NCBI RefSeq assembly: GCF_000376565.1
Contig: NZ_BARG01000016.1
Span: 1-45,036, forward strand
Length of the DNA stretch: 45,036 nt
Source of the DNA: Streptomyces hokutonensis
GTDB taxonomy: Bacteria; Actinomycetota; Actinomycetes; Streptomycetales; Streptomycetaceae
Direction of reading: 5' to 3'
Shown: positions 17,553 through 26,503 of the stretch, piece by piece
Layout of the letters: each line of letters starts with the position of its first letter
Position numbering within the stretch: position 1 is the first letter of the stretch
Notes under the pieces: generated by a model
Databases searched by the model: none
Told to the model about the DNA's origin: nothing
What the model saw: the letters and a program-made list of their open reading frames with translations, nothing else
Program-made: the position numbers and the translations under genes

Positions 17553-17582
17553 AGCCTAGATCCATTTGGAACGAGCAGTCAA
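17553..17582 (-). promoter_or_regulatory. Promoter of the TetR gene (leaderless start)
   Basis: Minus strand: TTGACT (17577-17582), 18-base spacer, TAGGCT (17553-17558). The TetR ATG at 17545 lies about 8 bases beyond the -10 box, where transcription should begin. Confidence 0.6.
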
Positions 17583-17592
17583 GAAAGCGTGG

Positions 17593-18504
17593 TCAGGGCG
17601 ACCGGTCCCGCCGCAACGCCCCCACCAGCAGTTCGGTGAACTGTGCCGCCGGCCACGACGGCCGCCGTCCCGTCGCCGTCTGCACCTGCGCCTCGCGCTG
17701 CCGGAACACCGGGTGGTCGACGGGGACGTGGGCCACGCCCTCGGTCGCCGTGTCCTGCCCGATGTCGCCGAGGTCCCCGACCAGGGCGAGGCCGCCCCCG
17801 GCGCGGACGAACTCGTACTGCGGGGCGAGGCTGTCGCAGACCAGCGCGGGACGGACCGTGATCCCCTCCAACTGGGCGCCGATGTCGAAGAGTTCACGCT
17901 GACTGGTGCCCGGCGAGGCCAGGGCGAGCGGGTAGGCGCAGAGGTCGGCGAGGCCGATGCGGTCGCGGCCGGCGAGTTCATGCCCGAGCGGGACGATCGC
18001 GGCCACCGGGACCACGACCGCGCATTCGACACGGACGTCGTGCTGCGGGCCCATCGTGTACGTGACGGCGACATCGGCGAGCCCCTCGACCACGCGGCGC
18101 GTCGCCTCCTGGCGGTCGACCACGTCCACACGGAAGGCAAGATCGGGGTGCTCGCGGCGGAAGTCGGCCACCGCCCGTGGCACCAGCCGGCGCGCGAACC
18201 CCTCCGAGCAGGCGACGGCGACACTGCGTGCCTGCGCTCCCCGCCCCGTCCTCAACTCCTCGAGCAGCGTGGTCGATTCGGTCTCGGTACGGCGGGCGTG
18301 GGCCAGCAGCCGGGAGCCCGCCTCGGTCAGGGTCATCCCGCGCGGATGCCGGGCGAACAGCGGGACCCCGATGCCGGACTCCAGCTTGGCGACCTGCCTG
18401 CTGATCGCCGAGGGCGCCACATTGAGCGCGTTCGCCGCCTCGGTCACCGAGCCGGTGCGGGCGACCTCCAGGAAGTAGGCGAGGTTCACCGGCAGGAGTT
18501 GCAC
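17593..18504 (-). CDS. LysR family transcriptional regulator
   Basis: 303 aa. HTH at residues 5-60 (LAYFLEVARTGSVTEAANAL, then NVAPSAISRQVAKLESGIGV), followed by a periplasmic-binding-like co-inducer domain. The GTG at 18504 follows GAGGGGGA. It is divergent from the M20 peptidase/symporter pair and very likely controls it. The shared gap contains TTGCCG / CGGCAA half-sites. The inducer is unknown, presumably a peptide or amide substrate of the peptidase. Confidence 0.9.
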   Translation of the reverse strand: MQLLPVNLAYFLEVARTGSVTEAANALNVAPSAISRQVAKLESGIGVPLFARHPRGMTLTEAGSRLLAHARRTETESTTLLEELRTGRGAQARSVAVACSEGFARRLVPRAVADFRREHPDLAFRVDVVDRQEATRRVVEGLADVAVTYTMGPQHDVRVECAVVVPVAAIVPLGHELAGRDRIGLADLCAYPLALASPGTSQRELFDIGAQLEGITVRPALVCDSLAPQYEFVRAGGGLALVGDLGDIGQDTATEGVAHVPVDHPVFRQREAQVQTATGRRPSWPAAQFTELLVGALRRDRSP

Positions 18505-18531
18505 AAGGTCCCCCTCTGGTCACATGGTCCG

Positions 18532-18568
18532 TTGCCGAAATCAGAACGCATCGCGTCACAAACGGCAA
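18532..18568. promoter_or_regulatory. Inverted half-sites in the LysR/M20 divergent gap
   Basis: TTGCCG (18532-18537) and CGGCAA (18563-18568) form an inverted pair 25 bases apart within the 152-bp divergent region. It is a candidate LysR binding region; spacing differs from the simple T-N11-A box. Confidence 0.35.
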
Positions 18569-18656
18569 TGGTCGCACGCCGGAATCCGCCCTACTCTGCT
18601 GGAACGGCGAGACAGCACCGCCCGGCCGACCCCGCCCGTCCTGGAGAGATCTGCCC

Positions 18657-20057
18657 GTGATCCCTGAGAAACTGGCCCGTAAAGCCGAGGAGTTCGTCGA
18701 CTCGGGTGCCTTCTTCACCGAGCTGGCCACCATGGTCGCGTACGCCACGGAGAGTTCCCGGCCGGAGGGTCGCCTTGCCGTTGAGGCATACCTCGACGAG
18801 GTGCTGGCCCCGGCCCTGACCGCCCTCGGCTGCGAAGCCGTCCGGTACGACAACCCCGATCCGGCGGGCGGCCCCTTCCTGGTCGGCACCCGCGTCGAGT
18901 CCCCCGACCTGCCGACCGTGCTCGTCTACGGCCACGCGGATGTCGTCGAGGGCCAGGCGGGCCGGTGGAGCGAGGGCCGCGACCCGTGGACGCTGAGCGC
19001 CGAGGGCGAACGCTGGTACGGACGCGGCGCCGCCGACAACAAGGGCCAGCACCTGGTCAATCTCACCGCCCTGCGTCTCCTCCTCGCCGACCAGGGCGAG
19101 TTGGGCTTCAACCTGACCTTCCTGCTGGAGTCCGGCGAGGAGATCGGCTCGCCCGGACTGGCCGAATTCGCCGCGGCGCACCGGGAGTTGCTGCGCGCCG
19201 ATGTGCTCGTCGCCTCGGACGGACCACGTCTGGACGCCACCACCCCGACCCTCTTCCTCGGCGCGCGCGGCGGCCTGCAACTCCAACTCACCGCGGATCT
19301 ACGGCCGGACGCCTACCACTCCGGCAACTGGGGCGGCCTGCTGCGCAACCCCGCGACCACCCTCGCCGGCGCCGTCGCGACCCTGGTCGACGGCCACGGC
19401 CGCATCCGCGTACCGGAGTTGCTGCCGCCCGCGATCCCCGCGGCGGTCCGCGAGGCACTCGCCGGTGTCGAGGTGGCCGCCTCGCCCGGCGACCCGGTGC
19501 CGGACGAGGGCTGGGGCGAGCCCGGACTGACCGCCGCCGAACGGCTCTACGCCTGGAACACCCTCGAAGTCCTCGCCCTCGGCGCGGCCGACGCCGAACG
19601 GCCGGTCAACGCGATCCCCGGCACGGCCCGCGCGGTCCTCCAACTCCGGTACGTAGTAGGCACCGACGTCGACACGGCCGCCGAGACCGTCGCCCGGCAC
19701 CTGGCCGCGCACGGATACCCGATGGTCGACGTCCGCGTCCTCGGCAGCTTCGCCGCGAGCCGCACCCCGCTCGACGACCCATGGGTCCGCTGGACCCGGA
19801 CCACGCTGGAAGAGGTCACGGGCGGCCCGGTCGCCGTACTCCCCAACATCGGCGGCTCGCTGCCCAACGCCGTCTTCACCGACATCCTCGGCCTGCCGAC
19901 CCTCTGGCTGCCCCACTCCTACCCCGGCTGCCTCCAACACGCCCCCGACGAACACCTGTTGGCGTCCATCGCCCGCGAGGGCCTGGTCCTGGCGACCGGC
20001 CTGTTCCACACGCTTGGCCACCCGCCCACGGACCGGCCGCTCCCCACGCACACATAG
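18657..20057 (+). CDS. M20 family metallopeptidase (dipeptidase-like)
   Basis: 466 aa. Di-zinc M20 signature: VLVYGHADVV (metal His), WYGRGAADNKGQ (bridging Asp), LLESGEEIGSPG (catalytic and metal Glu), and a dimerisation domain with the NAIPGTARAV segment. It is of the carnosinase/CPG2-like group, expected to hydrolyse dipeptides or N-acyl amino acids in the cytoplasm. The GTG at 18657 follows GGAGAG. It is followed 68 bp later by a symporter gene, so uptake and cleavage of one substrate is a reasonable inference. Confidence 0.88.
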   Translation: MIPEKLARKAEEFVDSGAFFTELATMVAYATESSRPEGRLAVEAYLDEVLAPALTALGCEAVRYDNPDPAGGPFLVGTRVESPDLPTVLVYGHADVVEGQAGRWSEGRDPWTLSAEGERWYGRGAADNKGQHLVNLTALRLLLADQGELGFNLTFLLESGEEIGSPGLAEFAAAHRELLRADVLVASDGPRLDATTPTLFLGARGGLQLQLTADLRPDAYHSGNWGGLLRNPATTLAGAVATLVDGHGRIRVPELLPPAIPAAVREALAGVEVAASPGDPVPDEGWGEPGLTAAERLYAWNTLEVLALGAADAERPVNAIPGTARAVLQLRYVVGTDVDTAAETVARHLAAHGYPMVDVRVLGSFAASRTPLDDPWVRWTRTTLEEVTGGPVAVLPNIGGSLPNAVFTDILGLPTLWLPHSYPGCLQHAPDEHLLASIAREGLVLATGLFHTLGHPPTDRPLPTHT

Positions 20058-20125
20058 CACTCGAGTCTCGGCACCCGCACCCCGTCCGGCACACCCCTCC
20101 CCAACACCCGCCGGAAGGACCCCCG

Positions 20126-21442
20126 ATGACCGCTCCGTCCCCCCAGCCCACCCAGTCCACTCGACCCGACGAGACCCGAAGCCCCGGCCGCCCCTCCGCC
20201 CGCCGCGCCATCGCGGCGGCCACCATCGGCAACGCGCTCGAATTCTTCGACCTCGCCCTGTACGCGCTGATGGCCTCGTACATCGGCCGCACGTTCTTCC
20301 CCGGCGGCAACCCCGGCGTCCAACTGGTGCAGGCCTACGCCGTGTTCGGCGTGACCTATCTGATACGGCCGCTCGGCGGGCTGCTGCTCGGCGCGTACGC
20401 GGACCGCAACGGCCGTAAGAAGGCACTGGTGTTGTCGATCCGGCTGATGGTCCTCGGTACTCTGCTGCTCGCGGTCATGCCCGGTTATGCGACCCTCGGG
20501 ATCGCCTCGACCCTGGGGATCGTGCTCGCGCGGCTGATCCAAGGGTTCGCCGCCGGAGGGGAGTTCGGGGCGGCGACCTCGTTCCTGGTCGAGCACGACG
20601 ATCGGCGCAAGAGCTTCCTCGGCAGCTTCCAGTTCGCCAGTCAGGGACTGTCCACGCTCATGGCGGCAGGGTTCGCGGCTGCGCTCACGGCTCTGCTGTC
20701 CGACGCCCAGATGACGTCGTGGGGCTGGCGCGTGCCGTTCGCGTTCGGGCTGCTGATCGGCCCGGTGGGCTATTTCCTACGCCGCTACATGGACGAATCC
20801 CCGGCGCCGGCACCGGAGTTGGAGTCGGCCGCTCCGAAGCCCTCCCCGATCGTGTCGGTCTTCCGGCACCACTGGAGCGGGCTGCTCATCGCCGGCGGTG
20901 CGCTGGTCGTGTCGACGGCGCTGAACTTCATGCTCCAGTACCTGCCGACGTACGGCATCGGTCAACTGGGCCTGGACGCCTCGCTGTCGTTCACGGCGCT
21001 GCTCATCGCGGGGGCCGTCCTGACCTTCGTCACCCCGCTCGTGGGGCTGCTGGGCGACCGGCACGGCAGGCTGCGCATCATGATCCCGGCCGCGCTGCTG
21101 ATCGGCGTGGGCGTGGTGCCGCTCTTCCTGTGGCTGAACGCCTCGCCGTCCTTCCTCACCCTCGCGCTGTGCACCACCGTCCTCGCCCTGCTCAAGGCGG
21201 TGTACTTCGGCACGCTGCCGTCGGTGATGGCCGACGTCTTCCCGGCCCGGGCCCGCGCGACGGGCCTGTCCTTCAGCTACAACACCACGGTCGCGCTCTT
21301 CGGCGGCTTCACACCGACGATCGCCGCGGCCCTCATCGAGACGACCGGTTCGCCGGTGTCACCGGGCTACTATCTGCTGGCCACGGCCGTGTTGAGCACC
21401 GCCGCGCTGACGGTCGCGCAGCGCGGCGGCCGGATCCAGTGA
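20126..21442 (+). CDS. MFS transporter, metabolite:H+ symporter (MHS) type
   Basis: 438 aa, 12 membrane helices. Family hallmarks: TIGNALEFFDLALYALMASY at helix 1, ADRNGRKKALVLS in loop 2-3, LARLIQGFAAGGEFGAATSF in helix 4 and GDRHGRLR in loop 8-9. It likely imports an organic acid, amino-acid derivative or peptide for the M20 enzyme upstream. The ATG at 20126 follows AAGGA; the long frame upstream shadows the peptidase. It converges on nirD with a 24-bp gap and no obvious terminator. Confidence 0.9.
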   Translation: MTAPSPQPTQSTRPDETRSPGRPSARRAIAAATIGNALEFFDLALYALMASYIGRTFFPGGNPGVQLVQAYAVFGVTYLIRPLGGLLLGAYADRNGRKKALVLSIRLMVLGTLLLAVMPGYATLGIASTLGIVLARLIQGFAAGGEFGAATSFLVEHDDRRKSFLGSFQFASQGLSTLMAAGFAAALTALLSDAQMTSWGWRVPFAFGLLIGPVGYFLRRYMDESPAPAPELESAAPKPSPIVSVFRHHWSGLLIAGGALVVSTALNFMLQYLPTYGIGQLGLDASLSFTALLIAGAVLTFVTPLVGLLGDRHGRLRIMIPAALLIGVGVVPLFLWLNASPSFLTLALCTTVLALLKAVYFGTLPSVMADVFPARARATGLSFSYNTTVALFGGFTPTIAAALIETTGSPVSPGYYLLATAVLSTAALTVAQRGGRIQ

Positions 21443-21466
21443 GCGGGGGAGCGGGGGAGCGCTGCG

Positions 21467-21817
21467 TCACCCCGCCCGCACCTCATACGTCTCCACCCGC
21501 ACCGACGCATCGTCCAAGCACTCCCCGGACACCAGGTCGAACCGCTGCTTGAGCAGCGGTGAGGCCACGAACGGGCGGCCCTGGTGGGTGCCGGTCAGGC
21601 CGCGGGAGAGGACGGCCGCGCCGTTGAAGGGGTCGCGGTTGTCGATGGCGTAGAGGGTGTCGGCGCGGTCGCGGAACAGGGCGACCTGGCGGCCGTCGGG
21701 CAGCAGGGCCGCGACGCCGCGGCCGGGGGTGAGCCGGTTCAGGTCGCAGACCGTGAACCAACCCTCGGCGAGCTGGAGTTGGACCTTCAGGTCGGTCGTC
21801 TCGGGGGCCAGGGTCAT
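21467..21817 (-). CDS. nirD: Nitrite reductase small subunit
   Basis: 116 aa Rieske-like fold subunit of assimilatory NAD(P)H nitrite reductase: WFTVCDLNRLTPGRGVAALL, VALFRDRADTLYAIDNRDPF, GRPFVASPLLKQRFDL and a terminal VETYEVRAG. As in NirD proteins generally, the cluster-binding Cys/His pairs of true Rieske proteins are absent. The ATG overlaps the nirB stop as ATGA, so it is translationally coupled to nirB. Confidence 0.94.
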   Translation of the reverse strand: MTLAPETTDLKVQLQLAEGWFTVCDLNRLTPGRGVAALLPDGRQVALFRDRADTLYAIDNRDPFNGAAVLSRGLTGTHQGRPFVASPLLKQRFDLVSGECLDDASVRVETYEVRAG

Positions 21818-24429
21818 CGCTGGGCGCTTCCTTCCAGGACGTCGGCGGTCTGCTGGGGCCGCATGCCGATGGTGAGCAGCGGCAGGTCGGGCTTGATCTG
21901 GTCGCGCTCGGGGACGAAGCCGACGACCGGGTCCGGGGTGTCCGGCGCGTTCACGAAGGACACGAACCGGCCCAGCTTCTCGGGGTCGTTGATGGTCTCG
22001 GCCCACTCGTCGCGGTACCCGGCGACATGCGCGGCCATCAGCGACTCCAGCTCCTCGCAGATACCGAGCGAGTCCTCCACGACCACGTCCCGGATGTGGT
22101 CCAGGCCGCCCGGGATCCGCTCCAGCCACACGCTCGTACGCTCGAGGCGGTCGGCCGTACGGATGTAGAACATCAGGAACCGGTCGATCAGTCGGATCAG
22201 TTCGGCATCGGTCAAGTCCTGTGCCAGCAGGTCCGCGTGGCGCGGGGTCGCGCCGCCGTTGCCGCCGACGTACAGGTTCCAGCCGTTGGCGGTGGCGATG
22301 ACGCCGAAGTCCTTCGACTGGGCCTCGGCGCACTCGCGGGCGCAGCCGGAGACCGCCGACTTGAGCTTGTGCGGGGAGCGCAGGCCCCGGTAGCGCAGCT
22401 CCAGGTCGATCGCCATCCGCACCGAGTCCTGGACGCCGTAGCGGCACCAGGTCTGGCCGACGCAGGACTTCACCGTGCGCAGGGCCTTTCCGTACGCGTG
22501 GCCGGACTCGAAGCCGGCGTCCACCAACCTCGCCCAGATCAGCGGGAGTTGTTCCACCCGCGCGCCGAAGAGGTCGATGCGCTGGCCGCCGGTGATCTTC
22601 GTGTAGAGGCCGAAGTCGCGGGCCACCTCGCCGATCACGATGAGCTTCTCGGGGGTGATCTCGCCGCCGGGGATGCGCGGCACGATCGAATAGGAGCCGT
22701 TCTTCTGGAGGTTGGCGAGGAAGTGGTCGTTGCTGTCCTGCAACGCCGCCTGCTCGCCGTCCAGGACATAGCCGCTCGCGCCGATCGTCGGAGCGAGGGA
22801 CGCGATGATCGAGGCGACCGTCGGCTTGCAGATCTCGCAGCCGTCGCCACCCCGGGCGCCCTCACGGCCGTAGCGGTCCAGGAGGTCCTGGTAGGAGTTG
22901 ATGCGCAGCGCGAGGGCGATCTCGTACAGCTCCTCGCGGGTCTGCGCGAAGCAGCCGCACAGGCCCTTGTCGACCTCGACGCCGCTCGCCTCTAGCTCGG
23001 CGGTGACCAGCTGGCCGAGCACCTTGACGCAACTCCCGCAGCCGGTACCGGCCTTGGTGCACTTCTTCACCTCCGGCACGCTCGTGCAGGAGTGCTCGGT
23101 GACCGCGCCGCGGATCGTGCCCTTGGTGACGTTGTGGCAGGAGCAGATCACCGCCTCGTCGGGCAGCGCCGAGGGGCCGAGCTGGACGGCGCCCCCGGAA
23201 CCGGCCGGCAGCACCAACTGCTCGGGGGAGACGGGCGGTACGGACCCTGTGAACGCGCGCAGCGTGCCGTAGGCCTCCGCGTCGCCGACCAGGATGCCGC
23301 CCAGCAGCTCGCCGCCCCGGCCGATGACCAGCTTCTTGTACGTTCCGGCCCGTGCGTCGGAGTAGACGACGTCGAGGCAGTCCGCGGTGGCGCCGTGCGC
23401 GTCGCCGAAGGACGCCACGTCCACGCCGAGCAGCTTCAGCTTGGTGGACAAGTCGGCGCCGGTGAACGCCGATTCGTCCTGCGCGATGGTCGCCGCGACC
23501 GTCTCCGCCTGCTCGTAGCCGGGTGCCACCAGGCCGTACACCCGGCCGTCCGCCGCCAGTGCGCACTCGCCGATCGCGAAGACGTGCGGGTCGGTGACCG
23601 TACGGCACTGCTCGTCGACCGTGATGCCGCCGCGCTCGCCCACCGACAGCCCTGATTCCCGGGCGAGTTGGTCGCGGGGCCGCACACCGGCGCTGAACAC
23701 CACCATGTCCGTGGCGAGTTCGGAACCGTCCGACAGCTTCATGCCGACGACGGCTCCGTCCTCACCGGCCACGATCTCCTGCGTACCGGTCCCCGTATGG
23801 ACCGTAAGACCCATGTCCTCGATGGTGCGCAGCAGGGCCGCGCCACCGCCCTCGTCGACCTGCACCGGCATCAGCCGGGGCGCGAACTCCACGATGTGCG
23901 TGGCCAGTCCGAGCCCCTTGAGCGCGCCGGCGGCCTCCAGGCCGAGCAGCCCGCCGCCGACCACCGCACCCGTCGTGGCCCGCGACTTCGCGTACGCCTC
24001 GATCGCGAGGAGGTCCTCGATCGTGCGGTAGACGAAGCAGCCGTCGGAGTCCTTGCCCGGGACGGGCGGCACGAACGGATACGAGCCGGTGGCCAGGACG
24101 AGGGTGTCGTACTCAACTGTCAGTCCGGAGCGGGCCGTTACCGTCCGCGCCGCCCGGTCGATCGTCTCGGCCGGGTCGCCGACGTACAGCTCGATGCCGT
24201 GGTCCTTGATGAACTCCGCGTCCGTGAGCGACAGTTCCTCGGGGGTGCGGCCCGAGAAGTACGAGGTGAGCTGGACGCGGTCGTAGGCCGGGCGCGGCTC
24301 CTCGCACAGCACGACCACGCGGTGTGTCGCGGTCAGGCCGCGCTCGGCGAGCGCTTCGAGGAAGCGCTGACCGACCATGCCGTGGCCGACGAGCACGATG
24401 GTGGGCACCACACGCGGATTCGAGGTCAT
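21814..24429 (-). CDS. nirB: Nitrite reductase large subunit
   Basis: 871 aa. It reduces nitrite to ammonium in the cytosol. Domains: N-terminal FAD/NAD(P)H reductase (VLVGHGMVGQRFLE, GGGLLGLEAAGAL), a [2Fe-2S] BFD-like domain (CSCHNV ... CGSC, about residues 425-470), then the sulfite/nitrite reductase repeats with the siroheme-[4Fe-4S] ligands CVGQTWC (about 655) and SGCARECAEAQ (about 692). It is first in the nirBD operon. A GlnR-like motif lies just upstream. It needs siroheme; a sirohydrochlorin chelatase is encoded 20 kb away in this window. Confidence 0.96.
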   Translation of the reverse strand: MTSNPRVVPTIVLVGHGMVGQRFLEALAERGLTATHRVVVLCEEPRPAYDRVQLTSYFSGRTPEELSLTDAEFIKDHGIELYVGDPAETIDRAARTVTARSGLTVEYDTLVLATGSYPFVPPVPGKDSDGCFVYRTIEDLLAIEAYAKSRATTGAVVGGGLLGLEAAGALKGLGLATHIVEFAPRLMPVQVDEGGGAALLRTIEDMGLTVHTGTGTQEIVAGEDGAVVGMKLSDGSELATDMVVFSAGVRPRDQLARESGLSVGERGGITVDEQCRTVTDPHVFAIGECALAADGRVYGLVAPGYEQAETVAATIAQDESAFTGADLSTKLKLLGVDVASFGDAHGATADCLDVVYSDARAGTYKKLVIGRGGELLGGILVGDAEAYGTLRAFTGSVPPVSPEQLVLPAGSGGAVQLGPSALPDEAVICSCHNVTKGTIRGAVTEHSCTSVPEVKKCTKAGTGCGSCVKVLGQLVTAELEASGVEVDKGLCGCFAQTREELYEIALALRINSYQDLLDRYGREGARGGDGCEICKPTVASIIASLAPTIGASGYVLDGEQAALQDSNDHFLANLQKNGSYSIVPRIPGGEITPEKLIVIGEVARDFGLYTKITGGQRIDLFGARVEQLPLIWARLVDAGFESGHAYGKALRTVKSCVGQTWCRYGVQDSVRMAIDLELRYRGLRSPHKLKSAVSGCARECAEAQSKDFGVIATANGWNLYVGGNGGATPRHADLLAQDLTDAELIRLIDRFLMFYIRTADRLERTSVWLERIPGGLDHIRDVVVEDSLGICEELESLMAAHVAGYRDEWAETINDPEKLGRFVSFVNAPDTPDPVVGFVPERDQIKPDLPLLTIGMRPQQTADVLEGSAQR

Positions 24430-24452
24430 GTCCAGGAGCCTGCGACTTCGGT

Positions 24453-24490
24453 GTTACCCGACCGCATCACATCTGTTTCCCGTGAGGAAC
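24453..24490 (-). promoter_or_regulatory. GlnR-box-like element upstream of nirB
   Basis: Reading the minus strand: GTTCC-n6-GAAAC-n6-GATGC-n6-GTAAC. The spacing equals the GlnR consensus gTnAc-n6-GaAAc repeated twice, with three of four boxes matching well. nirB is a known GlnR target in Streptomyces coelicolor. The element ends only 24 bases before the annotated start, which is close for an activator. Confidence 0.5.
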
Positions 24491-24575
24491 GCTGCCCTCA
24501 GCGGGAGCGCGCGGGGGGTGTGAGGGTTCCGGGTGCGCGCCGGGGGCGGAGTGTGAGGACGGGCCGGTCCGCGCC

Positions 24576-24593
24576 GGTTCGGTTAACCGAACC
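24576..24593. promoter_or_regulatory. 18-bp perfect palindrome between nirB and the sensor gene
   Basis: GGTTCGGTTAACCGAACC is fully self-complementary. It lies 147 bp before nirB and 95 bp before the divergent sensor gene. A dimeric repressor or activator site is likely; the protein is not known. Confidence 0.55.
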
Positions 24594-24687
24594 CCGCACT
24601 TCCGTGCAGGCACCATCGTGTACGGCGGGCGGCGGCGGAACGCTGGAGACATCGGTTTTCGGCAGTTCACGGCCAGGAGGAAGCACC

Positions 24688-25191
24688 ATGGGCAGTGTCC
24701 GACATGCGCAGGTTCACGACACCGGGGCGGTGCGGATGTGGCGGATCGTCCGCGAGCCCTTCACCGCCGCGACCTGGCGCCGCACGGCCTACGCGGTACT
24801 CGCGCTCCCCGTGGACCTGGCGTGCGTCCCGCTCTCCCTGCTCGGCGCCCCCACGGCCCGCTGGCAGCGGGGCCTGGTCCGCCGCTTCCTGGACACGGAC
24901 CTTCCCGGCACCGCACGCCGCGGCGGCCTGCGCCACGCGCTCCTCGCCACCCCCCTCAACCTCCTCTCCCTGTTCATCACGGTCTACGGCTGGGCGATCG
25001 TCCCCATGAACCTCGGCTGGCCGCTGCGCGCCGGCGACGACTACTCCGGCGCCTGGGGCGGCCCGACCTTCGCCGGGGCCTGGGCCTTCCACGCGATCCT
25101 GGGCGGCATCGGCTTCCTGCTGCTGATGCCGTGGCTGGTGCGGGGCCTCACCGCCGTACAGGTCCGTGTCGCCAGGTCGCTCCTCTCCTAG
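24688..25191 (+). CDS. Membrane sensor-domain protein
   Basis: 167 aa with three or four membrane segments (YAVLALPVDLACVPLSLLG, LLATPLNLLSLFITVYGWAI, AFHAILGGIGFLLLMPWLV). It resembles the stand-alone putative sensor domain often placed before the histidine kinase in actinomycete two-component operons. AGGAGG is seven bases before the ATG at 24688. It is followed after 9 bp by the kinase gene, so the two likely work together in one envelope-sensing unit. The signal is unknown. Confidence 0.75.
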   Translation: MGSVRHAQVHDTGAVRMWRIVREPFTAATWRRTAYAVLALPVDLACVPLSLLGAPTARWQRGLVRRFLDTDLPGTARRGGLRHALLATPLNLLSLFITVYGWAIVPMNLGWPLRAGDDYSGAWGGPTFAGAWAFHAILGGIGFLLLMPWLVRGLTAVQVRVARSLLS

Positions 25192-25200
25192 GTTGATCCC

Positions 25201-26493
25201 ATGCCGAGCCTCCGCTCCCGCCTCCGCACGCTCGCCGTCGCCACCTTCGGCCGCCGCGCGCTGGCCGCCGTCCTCTACGGCGTGATCGCCCTCCCGCTCG
25301 CCCTGGCCGGCTTCCTCCTCACCCTCGTCGGGCTGGCGTTCGGCGGCGCGCTGTCGGTGACCACGCTCGGGCTGTGGCTGCTGGCCGTCACCGTGCGGGG
25401 CGCGCTGGCGCTGGGCGCGCTGCAGCGGGGGCTCGCGCGGCGGCTGCTCGGACTGGAGATCGAGGAGCCGGGCGCACCCGGCGGCAGCGGCCTCCTCGGC
25501 TGGCGCCGGGGCCTCCTGCTCGACCGGGCGGGCTGGCGGGCCGCCGGCTGCGCGCTGCTGACACCGTTCACGGCCGTCTTCGCGTACGCGGCCGTCGTCA
25601 TCGGCTACGTCTACGGCGTCCTGCTCACCCTGCACCCGCTGCTCAAGCGCTGGAACTACAACACGGTGCACAGCGCCGACGGCTCCACGCACCACGTTTC
25701 ACTGGAGTTCTTCGGCTTCCAACTCGACTCCTGGCCACGGTGGTTGATCCCGTTCGCGGTCGGACTGCTGCTGCTCGCCGTCGCGCCCGTCCTCCTCCGC
25801 TACGCCCTCGGCCCGCACCGCGCCCTGCTGACCGTGCTGCTCGGCCCCGACGCCGCGACCCGCCGTATCCGCACCCTGGAGGAGACCCGCGCGCGGGCCG
25901 TCGACGACGCCGCCGCCACCCTCCGCCGTATCGAACGCGATCTGCACGACGGCACCCAGGCCCGGCTGGTCTCCCTGGCCATGCAGCTCACCATGATCCG
26001 AGAGCTGGTCACCACCGAGGCCGCACCCGACCGCGTGCTGGCCGTCGTAGACACCGCCCGGGGCAACGCCACCCAGGCCATCACCGACCTGCGCCACCTG
26101 GTCAAGGGCATCCACCCGCCCGTACTCGACGAGGGCCTGCACGCCGCGCTCACCACCCTCGCCGCCGACAGCGCGCTCCCCGTCACCCTCACCACCGACA
26201 TCGCCACCCGCCCCACCCCGGCCGTCGAGACCATCGCCTACTTCTGCGCAGCCGAACTCCTCGCCAACGCGACGAAACACGCCCGGGCCACGGCCGCCGC
26301 CGTCGACGTCACCGCCCGCGACGGAGTTCTACGGCTGCGCGTCACCGACGACGGACAGGGCGGCGCGAGGCTCGGCGCCGGGTCCGGACTCACCGGCCTG
26401 CTGGCCCGGGTCCGTACCGTCGACGGCACACTGACCTGCGACAGCCCGCGCGGAGGCCCTACGGTGGTCACGGTCGAGCTCCCCCACCTGTGA
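25201..26493 (+). CDS. Sensor histidine kinase
   Basis: 430 aa. The N-terminal sensor has four membrane helices and an extracellular loop (KRWNYNTVHSADGSTHHVS). HisKA_3 dimerisation segment with RIERDLHDGTQARLVSLAMQ (phospho-His about residue 249), then an HATPase_c domain with LLANATKHA (N box) and VTDDGQGGA (G1 box). It autophosphorylates and passes phosphate to the response regulator encoded 10 bp downstream. Start ATG 25201 is 9 bp after the sensor gene stop. Confidence 0.92.
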   Translation: MPSLRSRLRTLAVATFGRRALAAVLYGVIALPLALAGFLLTLVGLAFGGALSVTTLGLWLLAVTVRGALALGALQRGLARRLLGLEIEEPGAPGGSGLLGWRRGLLLDRAGWRAAGCALLTPFTAVFAYAAVVIGYVYGVLLTLHPLLKRWNYNTVHSADGSTHHVSLEFFGFQLDSWPRWLIPFAVGLLLLAVAPVLLRYALGPHRALLTVLLGPDAATRRIRTLEETRARAVDDAAATLRRIERDLHDGTQARLVSLAMQLTMIRELVTTEAAPDRVLAVVDTARGNATQAITDLRHLVKGIHPPVLDEGLHAALTTLAADSALPVTLTTDIATRPTPAVETIAYFCAAELLANATKHARATAAAVDVTARDGVLRLRVTDDGQGGARLGAGSGLTGLLARVRTVDGTLTCDSPRGGPTVVTVELPHL

Positions 26494-26503
26494 ACGGAGT
26501 GGC

